Source: CADEEX01 sp964577955
GTDB taxonomy: Bacteria > Acidobacteriota > Vicinamibacteria > Vicinamibacterales > CAVVIG01
Direction of reading: 5' to 3'
Length of the DNA: 64,000 nt
Assembly (NCBI GenBank): GCA_964577955.1
Contig: CAZOAZ010000033.1
Span: 1-64,000 of the forward strand
Part shown: one piece after another, positions 1-7,628 of the stretch
Position numbering within the stretch: position 1 is the stretch's first letter
Layout of the letters: every line of letters begins with the position of its first letter
Notes under the pieces: generated by a model
Database searches by the model: none
What the model saw: the letters and a program-made list of their open reading frames with translations, nothing else
Told to the model about the DNA's origin: nothing
Translations under genes and position numbers: made by a program

Positions 1-60
<60 letters not shown>

Positions 61-340
61 AATTCGCTGGCCCTGCTTCCCCGCGCGCTCGCTTTCGCTC
101 ACGCATCGGCTCCACAGAACGCAACTCATTAACGCGAGCATTGACTGAATGGCTCTGCGTTGTTCAATCCGTAATCGTGTCGTAGTCGCCACCAGCCGCC
201 AGTGCCCGGACTGAAAACCCCGGTCGACCGATTCTGCGGCGCTACGCGCTGACTCTCATTGTCAGACAGCGCTTCTGGCTCGGCTCTTTCGAGCCTCCCC
301 ATTGGCACCGTCTAGACGGGCTGTGTGTGCTTGCACGCAC

Positions 341-360
341 TATCTAGTTTTCAAAGAACC
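341..360 (-). promoter_or_regulatory. boxA-like antitermination signal in rRNA leader
   Basis: On the minus strand, about 290 nt upstream of the 16S start, the leader contains TTCTTTGAAAACT (positions 358..346). This matches the boxA-type motif seen in rRNA leaders of many bacteria, where Nus factors assemble to prevent Rho-dependent termination. The leader runs from about 442 to 61 and has no open reading frame. The function is inferred from the motif and its position. Confidence 0.65.
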
Positions 361-448
361 GACCATCCCAGAGCGCCCTGGACGCCCTGACCCCGCCGCA
401 CAGCGCCGATCCGAAGACCGTTCGGACCGTGTTTAGGGGAACCTTCTG

Positions 449-507
449 AGGTTACTAGCGCCGTTACACGTCGTCAAGCATTTTCTTGGCGTTGCCTCAA
501 TTTTTTT
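449..507 (-). promoter_or_regulatory. rRNA operon promoter with UP-like A-tracts
   Basis: On the minus strand a -35 box TTGACG (477..472) is separated by exactly 17 nt from a -10 box TAACCT (454..449). Upstream are AAGAAAATG (488..480) and a run of seven A (507..501), which resembles an UP element for the RNA polymerase alpha subunit. The predicted transcription start is near 442, giving a 16S leader of about 380 nt. Assignment rests on motif, spacing and position. Confidence 0.7.
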
Positions 508-604
508 GAAGCTCGGCCAATCTGGAGCTTGTCAGTCGCGAACAGCTGGCTCTCGAGCGTCGGGAAATGCCGTCGGACGAACCTGGCAGTATTTCCGGGG
601 ACCC

Positions 605-739
605 TGTTTCCGAAGAAACAAAATTCGCTGGGAACCAGCGAATCCTCCGCTGCCCTGCAGCGGGTGTCTCGCTCCGAACGTCCGCACAGTCTATGCGTGC
701 CCCGCCTGGGAAGTCAAGCGCTTGATCGCGGGAACGCGA
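605..739. other. cluster of five perfect hairpins/palindromes (possible structured RNA)
   Basis: Five perfect inverted repeats fall within 135 bp. They are 605-620 (6-bp stem, loop cgaa; on the minus strand a C(UUCG)G tetraloop), 623-643 (9-bp stem, 3-nt loop), 647-663 (6-bp stem, 5-nt loop), 714-725 (12-bp palindrome) and 726-739 (5-bp stem, loop ggaa). The first three are separated by only 2 and 3 nt. No terminator-type T-run follows on either strand. This could be a small structured RNA or a processing/insulator element beside the rRNA promoter; strand and function are unknown. Confidence 0.4.
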
Positions 740-962
740 CGACATCAAAAAGATACAGAATCGCGGGCTCCTTGCTCTAGCCACCCACGCTGCCGCTTCA
801 CCAACTGCTGAAACCTCGCACAGCGCCAACTGATGCTCCGCGGACACGTTGGCCATTTGCTCGCCAGCGCTGCCCGCGAGCTGCGCACGATTGTCCCGCC
901 GAACGCCAACATTTATCGGGAAATCACGTGACTCTTCGTGCCGCAAGCGCGCTCGAGAGTCC

Positions 963-992
963 TTGATCCACCTCAGAATCAGTAGATAGACT
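963..992 (+). promoter_or_regulatory. possible sigma70-type promoter of the 1063-12758 operon
   Basis: TTGATC (963-968) and TAGACT (987-992) are separated by 18 nt; each matches 4 of 6 positions of the E. coli consensus. A start near 999 would give a 64-nt 5' untranslated region containing the palindrome at 1037-1052. The match is modest in a GC-rich genome, so this is tentative. Confidence 0.35.
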
Positions 993-1036
993 CCGGACGA
1001 ACTGCTCTCATGGCGCCGTGTGAACGATTCGCCGCG

Positions 1037-1052
1037 CAGAGAGGCCTCTCTG
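1037..1052. promoter_or_regulatory. perfect 16-bp palindrome before the first operon gene (candidate operator)
   Basis: CAGAGAGGCCTCTCTG is a perfect palindrome ending 10 nt before the GTG start at 1063 and touching the Shine-Dalgarno-like GAGGA (1052-1056). As DNA it could bind a dimeric repressor. As RNA it could form a 6-bp hairpin with a GGCC loop that partly masks the ribosome binding site. No regulator gene lies next to it, so the partner is unknown. Confidence 0.4.
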
Positions 1053-1062
1053 AGGACCAGCT

Positions 1063-1776
1063 GTGACAACCCGACGCTGGCCTTGGACACTCCTCGTCGC
1101 GCTCCTGCCAGTGGCAGTCGTCGCGATTGCCCTCGCGACGGGTTCCGCCTCGCTCGCGCGCCGCGCGCTCGCCGAGCTTCAGGCCCGAGTCCTGCTCCTC
1201 GAGACCGCGATCGCAACGGTGGTTGCGCCCATCGCCACCGTCGCCGTTCTCTCTAGCGTGCCGAACCGATCGATGCTGCGGCTGCGAGCGCTCCGCCGTG
1301 CGCTTGGCGACGCCACACTTTTTATTCTGACCTCGGCGCTCTGCGCCGTGGCGCTCCTCGGCTCCCGTGATGCGCTCGCCATGATCGTGACCTCGCACCT
1401 GACCATGTGGACCGCAACGCTGATGCTGATCGCGCTGGGCGCCGTCGCGAGCGTCGTGTTCCGCCAGCCACTCGACGCCGCAGCCGCCGCAATCGTGGTG
1501 TCCGTCCTGATGAGTACGGCACTCCTGATACTGGGCTCGCTGCTTGAATCGGCGCCGGGCGGGTTTGTGACGGCTGGTCTCTTCGCCAGCCCGCTACTGA
1601 CGGTCGCTGGAACCGGACACGTTGACATCGTCCGCGGCGAACTGCTCTACAGGTTCTCACCGCTCGCTCACATCGGATTCGAGTATCCCACCTGGCGTGC
1701 CGCGTCGACGTGCTATGCCCTGCTCGCAGGTGCAGGCCTCGTCGCCGCGACACGACGCCCACTGACCACGTCATGA
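1063..1776 (+). CDS. multi-pass membrane protein, possible ABC-type permease subunit
   Basis: A 237-residue hydrophobic protein with about six predicted membrane segments (near residues 9-27, 45-65, 85-103, 113-133, 140-160 and 215-231). It starts at GTG with GAGGA 6 nt upstream. No family motif was recognised. It is the first gene of a nine-gene plus-strand operon, 13 nt before the toroid protein. The later presence of an ABC ATPase (4266) and a second small membrane protein (4895) makes an ABC-2-type permease role plausible but unproven. Existence as a gene is well supported by its hydrophobic pattern and operon position; the function is inference. Confidence 0.7.
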   Translation: MTTRRWPWTLLVALLPVAVVAIALATGSASLARRALAELQARVLLLETAIATVVAPIATVAVLSSVPNRSMLRLRALRRALGDATLFILTSALCAVALLGSRDALAMIVTSHLTMWTATLMLIALGAVASVVFRQPLDAAAAAIVVSVLMSTALLILGSLLESAPGGFVTAGLFASPLLTVAGTGHVDIVRGELLYRFSPLAHIGFEYPTWRAASTCYALLAGAGLVAATRRPLTTS

Positions 1777-1789
1777 AGGAAGGATTCGT

Positions 1790-2890
1790 ATGAAGCGCCG
1801 TTGGACCCTGGTTGCCGCTACAAGCTGTCTCGTCGTCGGGCTTGCTGCTCAAGGATTCGCTCAGACGGCAGCGGCGGCCAATGCCGGATTGACTCCGGCC
1901 ACGAGACAGAAGCTGCTGGAAAGCTTGAAGCGCGCTGAGGAGTACTTGCGCAACGAGCCCCATCCGGGCGGCATCTGGTCCGCACACCCCGGCATCACCG
2001 CGCTGGTCGTCCAGGCAGTTCTCGAGCAGCCGGGAGCGTCGCGGGCCACGCAGCTTGCGCTCGTCACGCCGTCGCTCGATGCGCTGGCGAAGCTGGCCAA
2101 GCCGGACGGCGGCATCTACGAAAACATGACGCCGCACTACATCACCGCAGTGTCGGTGAGCGCGATGGCCGCGGCAAAACGGCCCCAGGACCGCGCCATC
2201 ATCGAGCGTGGCCGGAAGTATCTGGCCGATCATCTGCTCGACGAAGGCGAAGGCGTGACGCAGACCGACAAGTTCTACGGCGGCATGGGCTACGGCGGAA
2301 CGAGCGACGGCGGCCGCGCCGACATCATCAGCCTCGAGTACGGGCTCCGGGCAATGAAGGACGCTGAATTGCCGGAGAATGACGCCGCCTGGACGAAGGC
2401 CATCAAGTTCCTGCAACGGACGCAGAACAACAGCGAGACCAACGATCAGAACTGGGCCGCCAACGACGGCGGATTCGTGTACTACCCGGGCTTCAGCCAG
2501 TCGACTGGCACGAACTCTTACGGCAGCGCCAGTTACGCGGGAATCATGAGCTACGCCTGGGCCCACGTGAAGAAGGACGACGATCGCGTGCAGGCGGTGA
2601 TGAAGTGGGTGCGCGACAACTACACCGTCGACGAGAACCCGGGGCTCGGCCAGAAAACGGTCTACTACTACTACATGGTGTTCGCCAAGGCGCTTGAAGC
2701 GGTCGGCCAGTCCACGATCGTCGATGCAAAGGGCCAGCGTCACAACTGGCGTGAGGATCTCGGCCGCAAGCTGATTTCGTTACAGCATCCGTTCGGCTAC
2801 TGGGTCAATGACAATCCGGCGGAAATGCAGAACAACAAGATACTGGTGACCGCCTTCACGATGTCGGCGATCCAGGCCATTCTGCGCTGA
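1790..2890 (+). CDS. secreted prenyltransferase/squalene-oxidase repeat (alpha-toroid) protein
   Basis: A 366-residue protein with a signal peptide (MKRR start, hydrophobic core to about residue 22, cleavage near GFAQ-TA). The mature part has the repeating helical pattern of the terpenoid cyclase/protein prenyltransferase fold: segments ending in GGI, DGGIYEN, YGGMGYGG, NDGGFVYYPG and SYGSASYAGIMSY. The Gly/Asp/aromatic turns resemble QW-type repeats. The DxDD motif of squalene-hopene cyclases is not evident, so it is probably not a hopene cyclase; in related secreted proteins this fold is a binding or scaffold domain. It starts 13 nt after the membrane protein and ends 8 nt before the next gene, so it is surely co-transcribed. 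A second secreted toroid protein lies at 21355-23472. Confidence 0.85.
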   Translation: MKRRWTLVAATSCLVVGLAAQGFAQTAAAANAGLTPATRQKLLESLKRAEEYLRNEPHPGGIWSAHPGITALVVQAVLEQPGASRATQLALVTPSLDALAKLAKPDGGIYENMTPHYITAVSVSAMAAAKRPQDRAIIERGRKYLADHLLDEGEGVTQTDKFYGGMGYGGTSDGGRADIISLEYGLRAMKDAELPENDAAWTKAIKFLQRTQNNSETNDQNWAANDGGFVYYPGFSQSTGTNSYGSASYAGIMSYAWAHVKKDDDRVQAVMKWVRDNYTVDENPGLGQKTVYYYYMVFAKALEAVGQSTIVDAKGQRHNWREDLGRKLISLQHPFGYWVNDNPAEMQNNKILVTAFTMSAIQAILR

Positions 2891-2898
2891 CGACGCTG

Positions 2899-4269
2899 TT
2901 GACGCGCTGGACTACGACTGCCGTCGCCGCGCTGACGCTGCTGTGCGGGTCCGCTTCCCGCGTGCGCGGCGAGGTCGTGCTTCAGGTCGAAGCCGGCATC
3001 GGCGGCGTGGTGAAGGCGGGCCGCATCGCCCCCGTCCACGTCACGATCGACAACCGAGATGACGACATCGACGGAACGGTCGAAGTCCGCTGGGGGCGCA
3101 CCTCGGTCCAGCAGCTCGTGAATCTGCCGGCACCATCGCGGCACCAGATCGAGCTCTACATCCGTGCGGCCGAAGCAGAAACATTCCTCACGGTCCGGCT
3201 GCTGACATCGGGCATTGCCGCCGCAACCGCGACGCTGCCGTTGCGCGTGCTGCCGCAAGACAGTACGGCGACCTTGTGCGTCAGCGAGAGCGTCTCGGCG
3301 GCCGGTGATTCAGACTGCCAGATTCACGTGTCACCCGCGCAGCTGCCGCGGCAAGCGCGCGGATATGAGAGCGTCGATCGTCTGCTGTGGCGAGCCGGAC
3401 CCGAAACCGTGCTCGCCAGCGAACAACGACGCGCGCTGGAACACTGGCGGATGCGAAGAGCGCTCGACGATTCGGAGGCACCTGAAGCGCCTCGAATCGC
3501 GCCACCGGCGCCGCCGGCGAGCCGCACCCTGGACTCACTGCCATCGCTGGCCCTGGGCGTCGGCATTTACCTCGCCGTCGTAGCCATCGGCGCGGCTTCA
3601 TTCGGCGGCAGGCGCGGCACACCCCGCCTCGTGTATTCGACGATTGTGGCTGCGGCGAGCCTGGGATCGGTGCTCGCCTACGGCGCCGGCCGCTACGGGC
3701 CCAACGCCGTCATCGTCGTTCGGCATCGCACCACGCTGCAGCAGTACTCCGACGGCACGGCCTCAGTGTCGATGCGCGCGCGGGCGGTCTTCCCGGCTGC
3801 CGATCAGTTCGCCCTCACAGCGCGGCTCGCAGAAAGCGAAATGACCGTACGCGGCAGCCAGGGCAGCGAATCACCGGCGCTCCTGAACATGAAGGGCGAG
3901 CCCACGCTGTACGGTCCGGCGACGCTCGGTGAGTCTCGCGAACTGCGCCTCGAGGGACTGGTCAACGACCGGTGGCTGGAGGTCTTGATCCGCGGGCAGC
4001 GGGTGCGAGTCACTAATACTTCCTCGCATTTGCTCCACGATTGCCGGTTGCCTGGCGATTCGGCGGCCTCTGGCCGGACGTTGCCGTCCGGCGAATCGCT
4101 CGAAGGCGCGCTGGTCTCCGATTCGTACCAGCCGTTCGTCACGTGCCGCACCTTCGATCCTCCAGTAGCTTTTTCCGACGAGCGCTACCGCGTCGCCGTT
4201 GAAGGGGAGTCGCTCGTCTCGGCGTACGCCGGTCTGGTGCCTGAAACGGCGACTGGTGAGCCGCGATGA
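2899..4269 (+). CDS. secreted/membrane protein with N-terminal beta domain and internal membrane segments
   Basis: A 456-residue protein read from TTG at 2899. It has a likely signal peptide (residues 1-24), then a beta-rich region resembling an extracellular Ig-like or CARDB-like domain (about 25-115), a Pro/Ala-rich linker, two hydrophobic segments near residues 214-234 and 246-265, and a second beta-rich domain to the end. The arrangement suggests two extracytoplasmic domains held by a membrane hairpin. The family was not recognised. Its stop overlaps the start of the ABC ATPase gene by 4 nt (ATGA), so translation is probably coupled, which points to a role with that transporter. Confidence 0.65.
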   Translation: MTRWTTTAVAALTLLCGSASRVRGEVVLQVEAGIGGVVKAGRIAPVHVTIDNRDDDIDGTVEVRWGRTSVQQLVNLPAPSRHQIELYIRAAEAETFLTVRLLTSGIAAATATLPLRVLPQDSTATLCVSESVSAAGDSDCQIHVSPAQLPRQARGYESVDRLLWRAGPETVLASEQRRALEHWRMRRALDDSEAPEAPRIAPPAPPASRTLDSLPSLALGVGIYLAVVAIGAASFGGRRGTPRLVYSTIVAAASLGSVLAYGAGRYGPNAVIVVRHRTTLQQYSDGTASVSMRARAVFPAADQFALTARLAESEMTVRGSQGSESPALLNMKGEPTLYGPATLGESRELRLEGLVNDRWLEVLIRGQRVRVTNTSSHLLHDCRLPGDSAASGRTLPSGESLEGALVSDSYQPFVTCRTFDPPVAFSDERYRVAVEGESLVSAYAGLVPETATGEPR

Positions 4270-4892
4270 TTGCGACGCACCTGTTGTCGAAGTCCTACGG
4301 GACGACAGCGGCGCTGACGGGCATCACGTTCGATGTCGCTGCGGGAGAATCGCTCGCCGTCTGCGGCCCCACGGGTAGTGGACGCACCACACTGCTTCGT
4401 CTGCTCGGAACACTCATCCGACCAAGTTCGGGCCAGATCAGAATCGACGGAATGGCTGCTTCTGAGCGTCTTCACGAAGTCCGCCAGCGGGTGATCTACC
4501 TCGGAGAGCGTCCGTACGGCGGTGAAGGCCTGCTGGCGCGCGAGTATGCCCGGTTTCAACTGGACGCGTCCGCGGCGGCGGCAATGAAGCCGCTCGAGCG
4601 CGCGGGCATCCGCGGCGATCTTCCGGTCGCCGACATGTCGGTGTCGCTCAGGCGCCGACTCACGCTGGCCGTCGGCCTCGCCACGCGGCGCAAGGTCCTG
4701 CTGCTGGACGAACCGTTTCGCGATCTCGAAACCGACGCGCGGACGGCGTTCATCGATTGGATTCGCGAAGTCCGCGACGCCGGCGCCTCTCTGGTCGTTG
4801 GCCTCGAGCACGAACGTGAAGGTCAAGCGATCTGCCATCGGACCCTGCAGCTGGGCCACACCGTGACGGCGCCGACCGACGCGCGGACGTAG
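4266..4892 (+). CDS. ABC transporter ATP-binding protein with atypical signature motif
   Basis: A 208-residue ABC ATPase. Walker A is GPTGSGRTT (about residues 35-43) and Walker B is VLLLDEP (about 143-149), with the catalytic Glu present. The LSGGQ signature is degraded: the aligned region reads MSVSLRRRL, with the usual glycine replaced. The H-loop region reads VVGLEHE, so the switch histidine appears shifted or replaced. The Q-loop region reads YLGERPYGG. The short length is typical of minimal export-type ABC ATPases paired with ABC-2 permeases. It overlaps the upstream gene by 4 nt and ends 2 nt before the permease gene. It would energise transport with the proteins at 4895 and perhaps 1063; the substrate is unknown. 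Confidence 0.85.
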   Translation: MIATHLLSKSYGTTAALTGITFDVAAGESLAVCGPTGSGRTTLLRLLGTLIRPSSGQIRIDGMAASERLHEVRQRVIYLGERPYGGEGLLAREYARFQLDASAAAAMKPLERAGIRGDLPVADMSVSLRRRLTLAVGLATRRKVLLLDEPFRDLETDARTAFIDWIREVRDAGASLVVGLEHEREGQAICHRTLQLGHTVTAPTDART

Positions 4893-4894
4893 GA

Positions 4895-5551
4895 ATGCGG
4901 ATGCATACATTCCTCACGCGTGAGCTGATTGTGGCGGCGCGGCAGCGTGCCCTCGTCGCGGTGATGATCCTCTCTTCTGCGCTGACGGCGGTCTTTGTCC
5001 TCGCCTGGCACGAAGGATTGCCAGGCGTCGCCAGTACACTGGTCGAGCAGACGCGCATCGTCGAGTGCGTCATCCTGACAGCGTGCCTGCCGTGGGCGGG
5101 TGTGCGGTGCATGCCGGCGGATTGCCGGGACGAATTGGCGCAGCTTTGCACCCTGACCGCCCAACGTCCGCCAACCGTGGTCATCGCCAAGCTGTTCGCG
5201 ACCACGACCGTGTTCCTGGTGATCACGCTGGCAAGCGCTCCCGTCGCCGTGCTCTCGCTGCAGTTATCCAAGGCGCCCCCGTCCGTGCTGGTGTCGTACT
5301 TCGGCAGCCTGACTGGCCTGGCGATCATGCTGGCCGGATTGACGCTGACGTGCCGTCTCGTCTTCGCGAACAGCCTTGCCGCCTGGTTGGCGGCGACGGT
5401 CGCCGCCGCTGTGGCGCTCGCCATCACTGGTGGAGCGGCGATCTATAGACCAGGAATCGCCTGGGTCTGGCTCGGCGTCGGCAGCGCGGCAGCCGTGACC
5501 ACTGCCGCATGGAGCACGCGCGGCGCGATCTATGCCCTGGAGGATCGATGA
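4895..5551 (+). CDS. ABC-2-type permease-like membrane protein
   Basis: A 218-residue protein with about six hydrophobic segments (near residues 19-38, 53-70, 94-125, 130-155, 162-185 and 190-207). The N-terminus (MRMHTFLTRELIVAARQRA) has the amphipathic start followed by a membrane helix that is common in ABC-2 permeases. It begins 2 nt after the ATPase gene, and its stop overlaps the next start (ATGA at 5548). Together with the ATPase it should form an ABC transporter in the inner membrane. Sequence motifs alone do not fix the substrate. Confidence 0.7.
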   Translation: MRMHTFLTRELIVAARQRALVAVMILSSALTAVFVLAWHEGLPGVASTLVEQTRIVECVILTACLPWAGVRCMPADCRDELAQLCTLTAQRPPTVVIAKLFATTTVFLVITLASAPVAVLSLQLSKAPPSVLVSYFGSLTGLAIMLAGLTLTCRLVFANSLAAWLAATVAAAVALAITGGAAIYRPGIAWVWLGVGSAAAVTTAAWSTRGAIYALEDR

Positions 5552-6633
5552 CGGTTGAGGCCGCCTTCCTTCGGGAAGTTGATCGGTTCGGCCGGCGGCT
5601 ACGCCGCGTGCGGCTCGCCCGCGCCATTCCCATCAACGTCGCCATCGTCTTCATCGGCGTCGGCGCGACCACGCTCGTCGCGCCACCCACCGTCTCCCCT
5701 GCGCTCCTCTGGAGTGGCGCCGCGGCGGGCACGGTCGTGATGAGCGTCCTGGCCGAGCGCATCCAGCGACGCGCGCGATCCGAGATCGCTCGACAATTGG
5801 ATGCCCGTCTCGATCTCGCCAACCGCGTCACCACGGCCCTTCAGTTCGCAGCCGCTCCGGACCCGGTCTCTCACCTGGTGGTGCAGGACGCGCAGACCAG
5901 CCTCAGCAGGCGCACGCCACGCGAGATCCCGTTCGAAATTGCGCCGGCCATGCGGTGGCTCATCCCGGCAGCGTTCATCGCCGTATTGATGTCCGTGGCA
6001 ATGAGCAGGACTGGTTCGGCGGGCGACGGCCAATCGCGCCAGAGCGCGATCTTTCTCCCTCGAGCCTCGGCGGGTTCCGCCGCGTCATTGGAGCGCCCGA
6101 CCGGACAGAACGGCGCTCTCGATCGGCCAACACGAAGCGATGCGCCGGACAGCAGTGGCGCGCCGGCCGTCAGCGCTGCCGTATCCTCCTCAAATCGGAG
6201 TTCAGAATCGTCGTCCGCGGCCGGTTCGCCTGGGGCTTCCGCTGCCGCCGACGGACGAAACGACCTCACTGGACAGCCGACCTCGCCGTCGGCTATGCCG
6301 GAGAGCGCGCCGAACAGCAGTGCCGCGAACAGGGGCAGCCGTGGCAACGGCTCAACGGTGGGCGGTGCGACGGGAGGCTCGCGTGGCGCCGGCAACGGTC
6401 AGGCGACGCAAATGGGTACTGCCGCCGGCGGTGTTCAGGGCGGGCCGCACCTCGATCAGCGTCCAGCCCAGAGCGTCGCGCAGTCGCTCGAGGCCCGACG
6501 CGAAATTGCGCGGCGGCGCGCCACCTACTACGAGGCGGCGGTCACCGCGCAGCGCGTGCCGGCCCATCTGCGCAACTACGTCCGCGACTACTTCATTGCC
6601 CTTCGGTCAACCGAGGCCGCCGCACGCCGATGA
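5548..6633 (+). CDS. DUF4175-like membrane protein with low-complexity linker
   Basis: A 361-residue protein. The start chosen is ATG 5548, which overlaps the permease stop and is preceded by GGAGG. Residues 28-72 hold two membrane helices, followed by a basic helix with the ARQLDARL...NRVTTALQFA pattern seen in DUF4175-like N-termini, and a third helix at about 130-150. Residues 160-310 are Ser/Ala/Gly/Asn-rich and probably disordered, and the last 50 residues are a charged helical region. DUF4175-like proteins are found beside MoxR/DUF58/VWA genes in other bacteria, which fits the next three genes. The assignment is by resemblance and is not certain. Confidence 0.65.
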   Translation: MTVEAAFLREVDRFGRRLRRVRLARAIPINVAIVFIGVGATTLVAPPTVSPALLWSGAAAGTVVMSVLAERIQRRARSEIARQLDARLDLANRVTTALQFAAAPDPVSHLVVQDAQTSLSRRTPREIPFEIAPAMRWLIPAAFIAVLMSVAMSRTGSAGDGQSRQSAIFLPRASAGSAASLERPTGQNGALDRPTRSDAPDSSGAPAVSAAVSSSNRSSESSSAAGSPGASAAADGRNDLTGQPTSPSAMPESAPNSSAANRGSRGNGSTVGGATGGSRGAGNGQATQMGTAAGGVQGGPHLDQRPAQSVAQSLEARREIARRRATYYEAAVTAQRVPAHLRNYVRDYFIALRSTEAAARR

Positions 6634-7628
6634 CGACATCACCCGAGCGGATCGAATCACACGCGCAAGACTTCCGCGACTGTTTCACCCAGATCAGAAG
6701 CGAGATCAGCCGTGTCTACGTCGGTCCGTCGAAGATCGTCAATCACCTGCTCGTCTGCTTCTTCTGCCAGGGTCACGGACTGATTGAGGGCGCGCCGGGG
6801 CTCGGCAAGACGCTCCTGGTTCGCACGCTGAGCCAGGCGCTGGATCTGCGTTTCGCTCGCATTCAGTGCACGCCGGACCTCATGCCGGCGGACATCACGG
6901 GAACGAACCTGCTTCTCGAAACACAATCCGGGCTGAAGGACTTTGCGTTCCGGCGTGGCGCGCTCTTCGCCAACATCGTGCTCGCCGACGAGATCAATCG
7001 CGCCACACCGCGCACGCAATCAGCGTTTCTCGAAGCGATGCAGGAACGGCAGGTGACCGTTTTGGGCCAGACGTACACACTCGATCCGCCCTTCTCGGTG
7101 TTCGCGACTCAGAACCCGATCGAGATGGAAGGCACCTACCCGCTGCCCGAGGCGCAGCTCGATCGGTTCTTCTTCAAGCTCACGACCGAGTTTCCGGAGG
7201 TCGACGACCTTGTCGAAATCATGAATCGAACGACGGGCGCGGAGGATCCGGCAGTCCGGCCTCAGTTCGGTGCGGAGCACGTCTCCGGGTTCGCCGGGCT
7301 CATCAAGCAGGTGAAGATCGCCGACCCGATCTTGCGTTACCTTCTGCGCCTCGTTCGCGCGACGCATCCCGACACGGCGGGCGCTCCAGCCATCGTCAAG
7401 AAGTTCGTCCGGTACGGTGCGAGCCCGCGCGGCGCCCAGGCCATCATTCTCGCGTCCAAGACGATGGCTCTCCTCGCGGGCCGCTATCACGTCGCGACGG
7501 AGGACATTCTCGAGGTCGTTGCTCCCGCCCTCGCTCACCGCGTGATCCTGAACTTCCAGGCGCAGATGGAGCAGGTGACAAGTCGCAGCGTCATCGACGC
7601 CGTCCGCGAGCGCATCGAGCAGCCATGA
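6630..7628 (+). CDS. MoxR-family AAA+ ATPase
   Basis: A 332-residue protein. The start chosen is ATG 6630, overlapping the upstream stop (ATGA). Walker A GAPGLGKT lies near residues 52-59 and Walker B VLADEINRA near 115-123. The MoxR signature run ATQNPIEMEGTYPLPEAQLDRF-type block is near 160-180, and the sensor/lid region follows. MoxR ATPases act as chaperones that remodel or activate VWA-domain partners, such as metal insertion or complex assembly. The next two genes encode exactly such partners (DUF58 and VWA proteins), with 4-nt overlap to the DUF58 gene. The family assignment is secure; the client here is unknown. Confidence 0.95.
   Translation: MTTSPERIESHAQDFRDCFTQIRSEISRVYVGPSKIVNHLLVCFFCQGHGLIEGAPGLGKTLLVRTLSQALDLRFARIQCTPDLMPADITGTNLLLETQSGLKDFAFRRGALFANIVLADEINRATPRTQSAFLEAMQERQVTVLGQTYTLDPPFSVFATQNPIEMEGTYPLPEAQLDRFFFKLTTEFPEVDDLVEIMNRTTGAEDPAVRPQFGAEHVSGFAGLIKQVKIADPILRYLLRLVRATHPDTAGAPAIVKKFVRYGASPRGAQAIILASKTMALLAGRYHVATEDILEVVAPALAHRVILNFQAQMEQVTSRSVIDAVRERIEQP

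Larger units (their letters stand above)
511..1062. other. intergenic region without a convincing gene
   Basis: This stretch lies between the divergently oriented rRNA promoter and the operon starting at 1063. Open frames exist on both strands but are Arg/Ser-rich, have no recognisable family, and overlap one another, so they look like GC-driven artefacts. It contains a cluster of perfect hairpins (605-739), a possible promoter (963-992) and a 16-bp palindrome (1037-1052), each listed separately. Confidence 0.6.

Noticed and set aside
497..1216. 239-residue minus-strand frame upstream of the rRNA promoter
   Set aside because: It overlaps the hairpin cluster, the putative promoter and the start of a better-supported plus-strand gene, and has no family features.
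1322..2743. 473-residue open frame on the minus strand across the first two plus-strand genes
   Set aside because: It lies antisense to two genes with signal peptide and hydrophobic patterns; its Arg/His/Val-rich composition has no family match and is typical of third-position GC artefacts.
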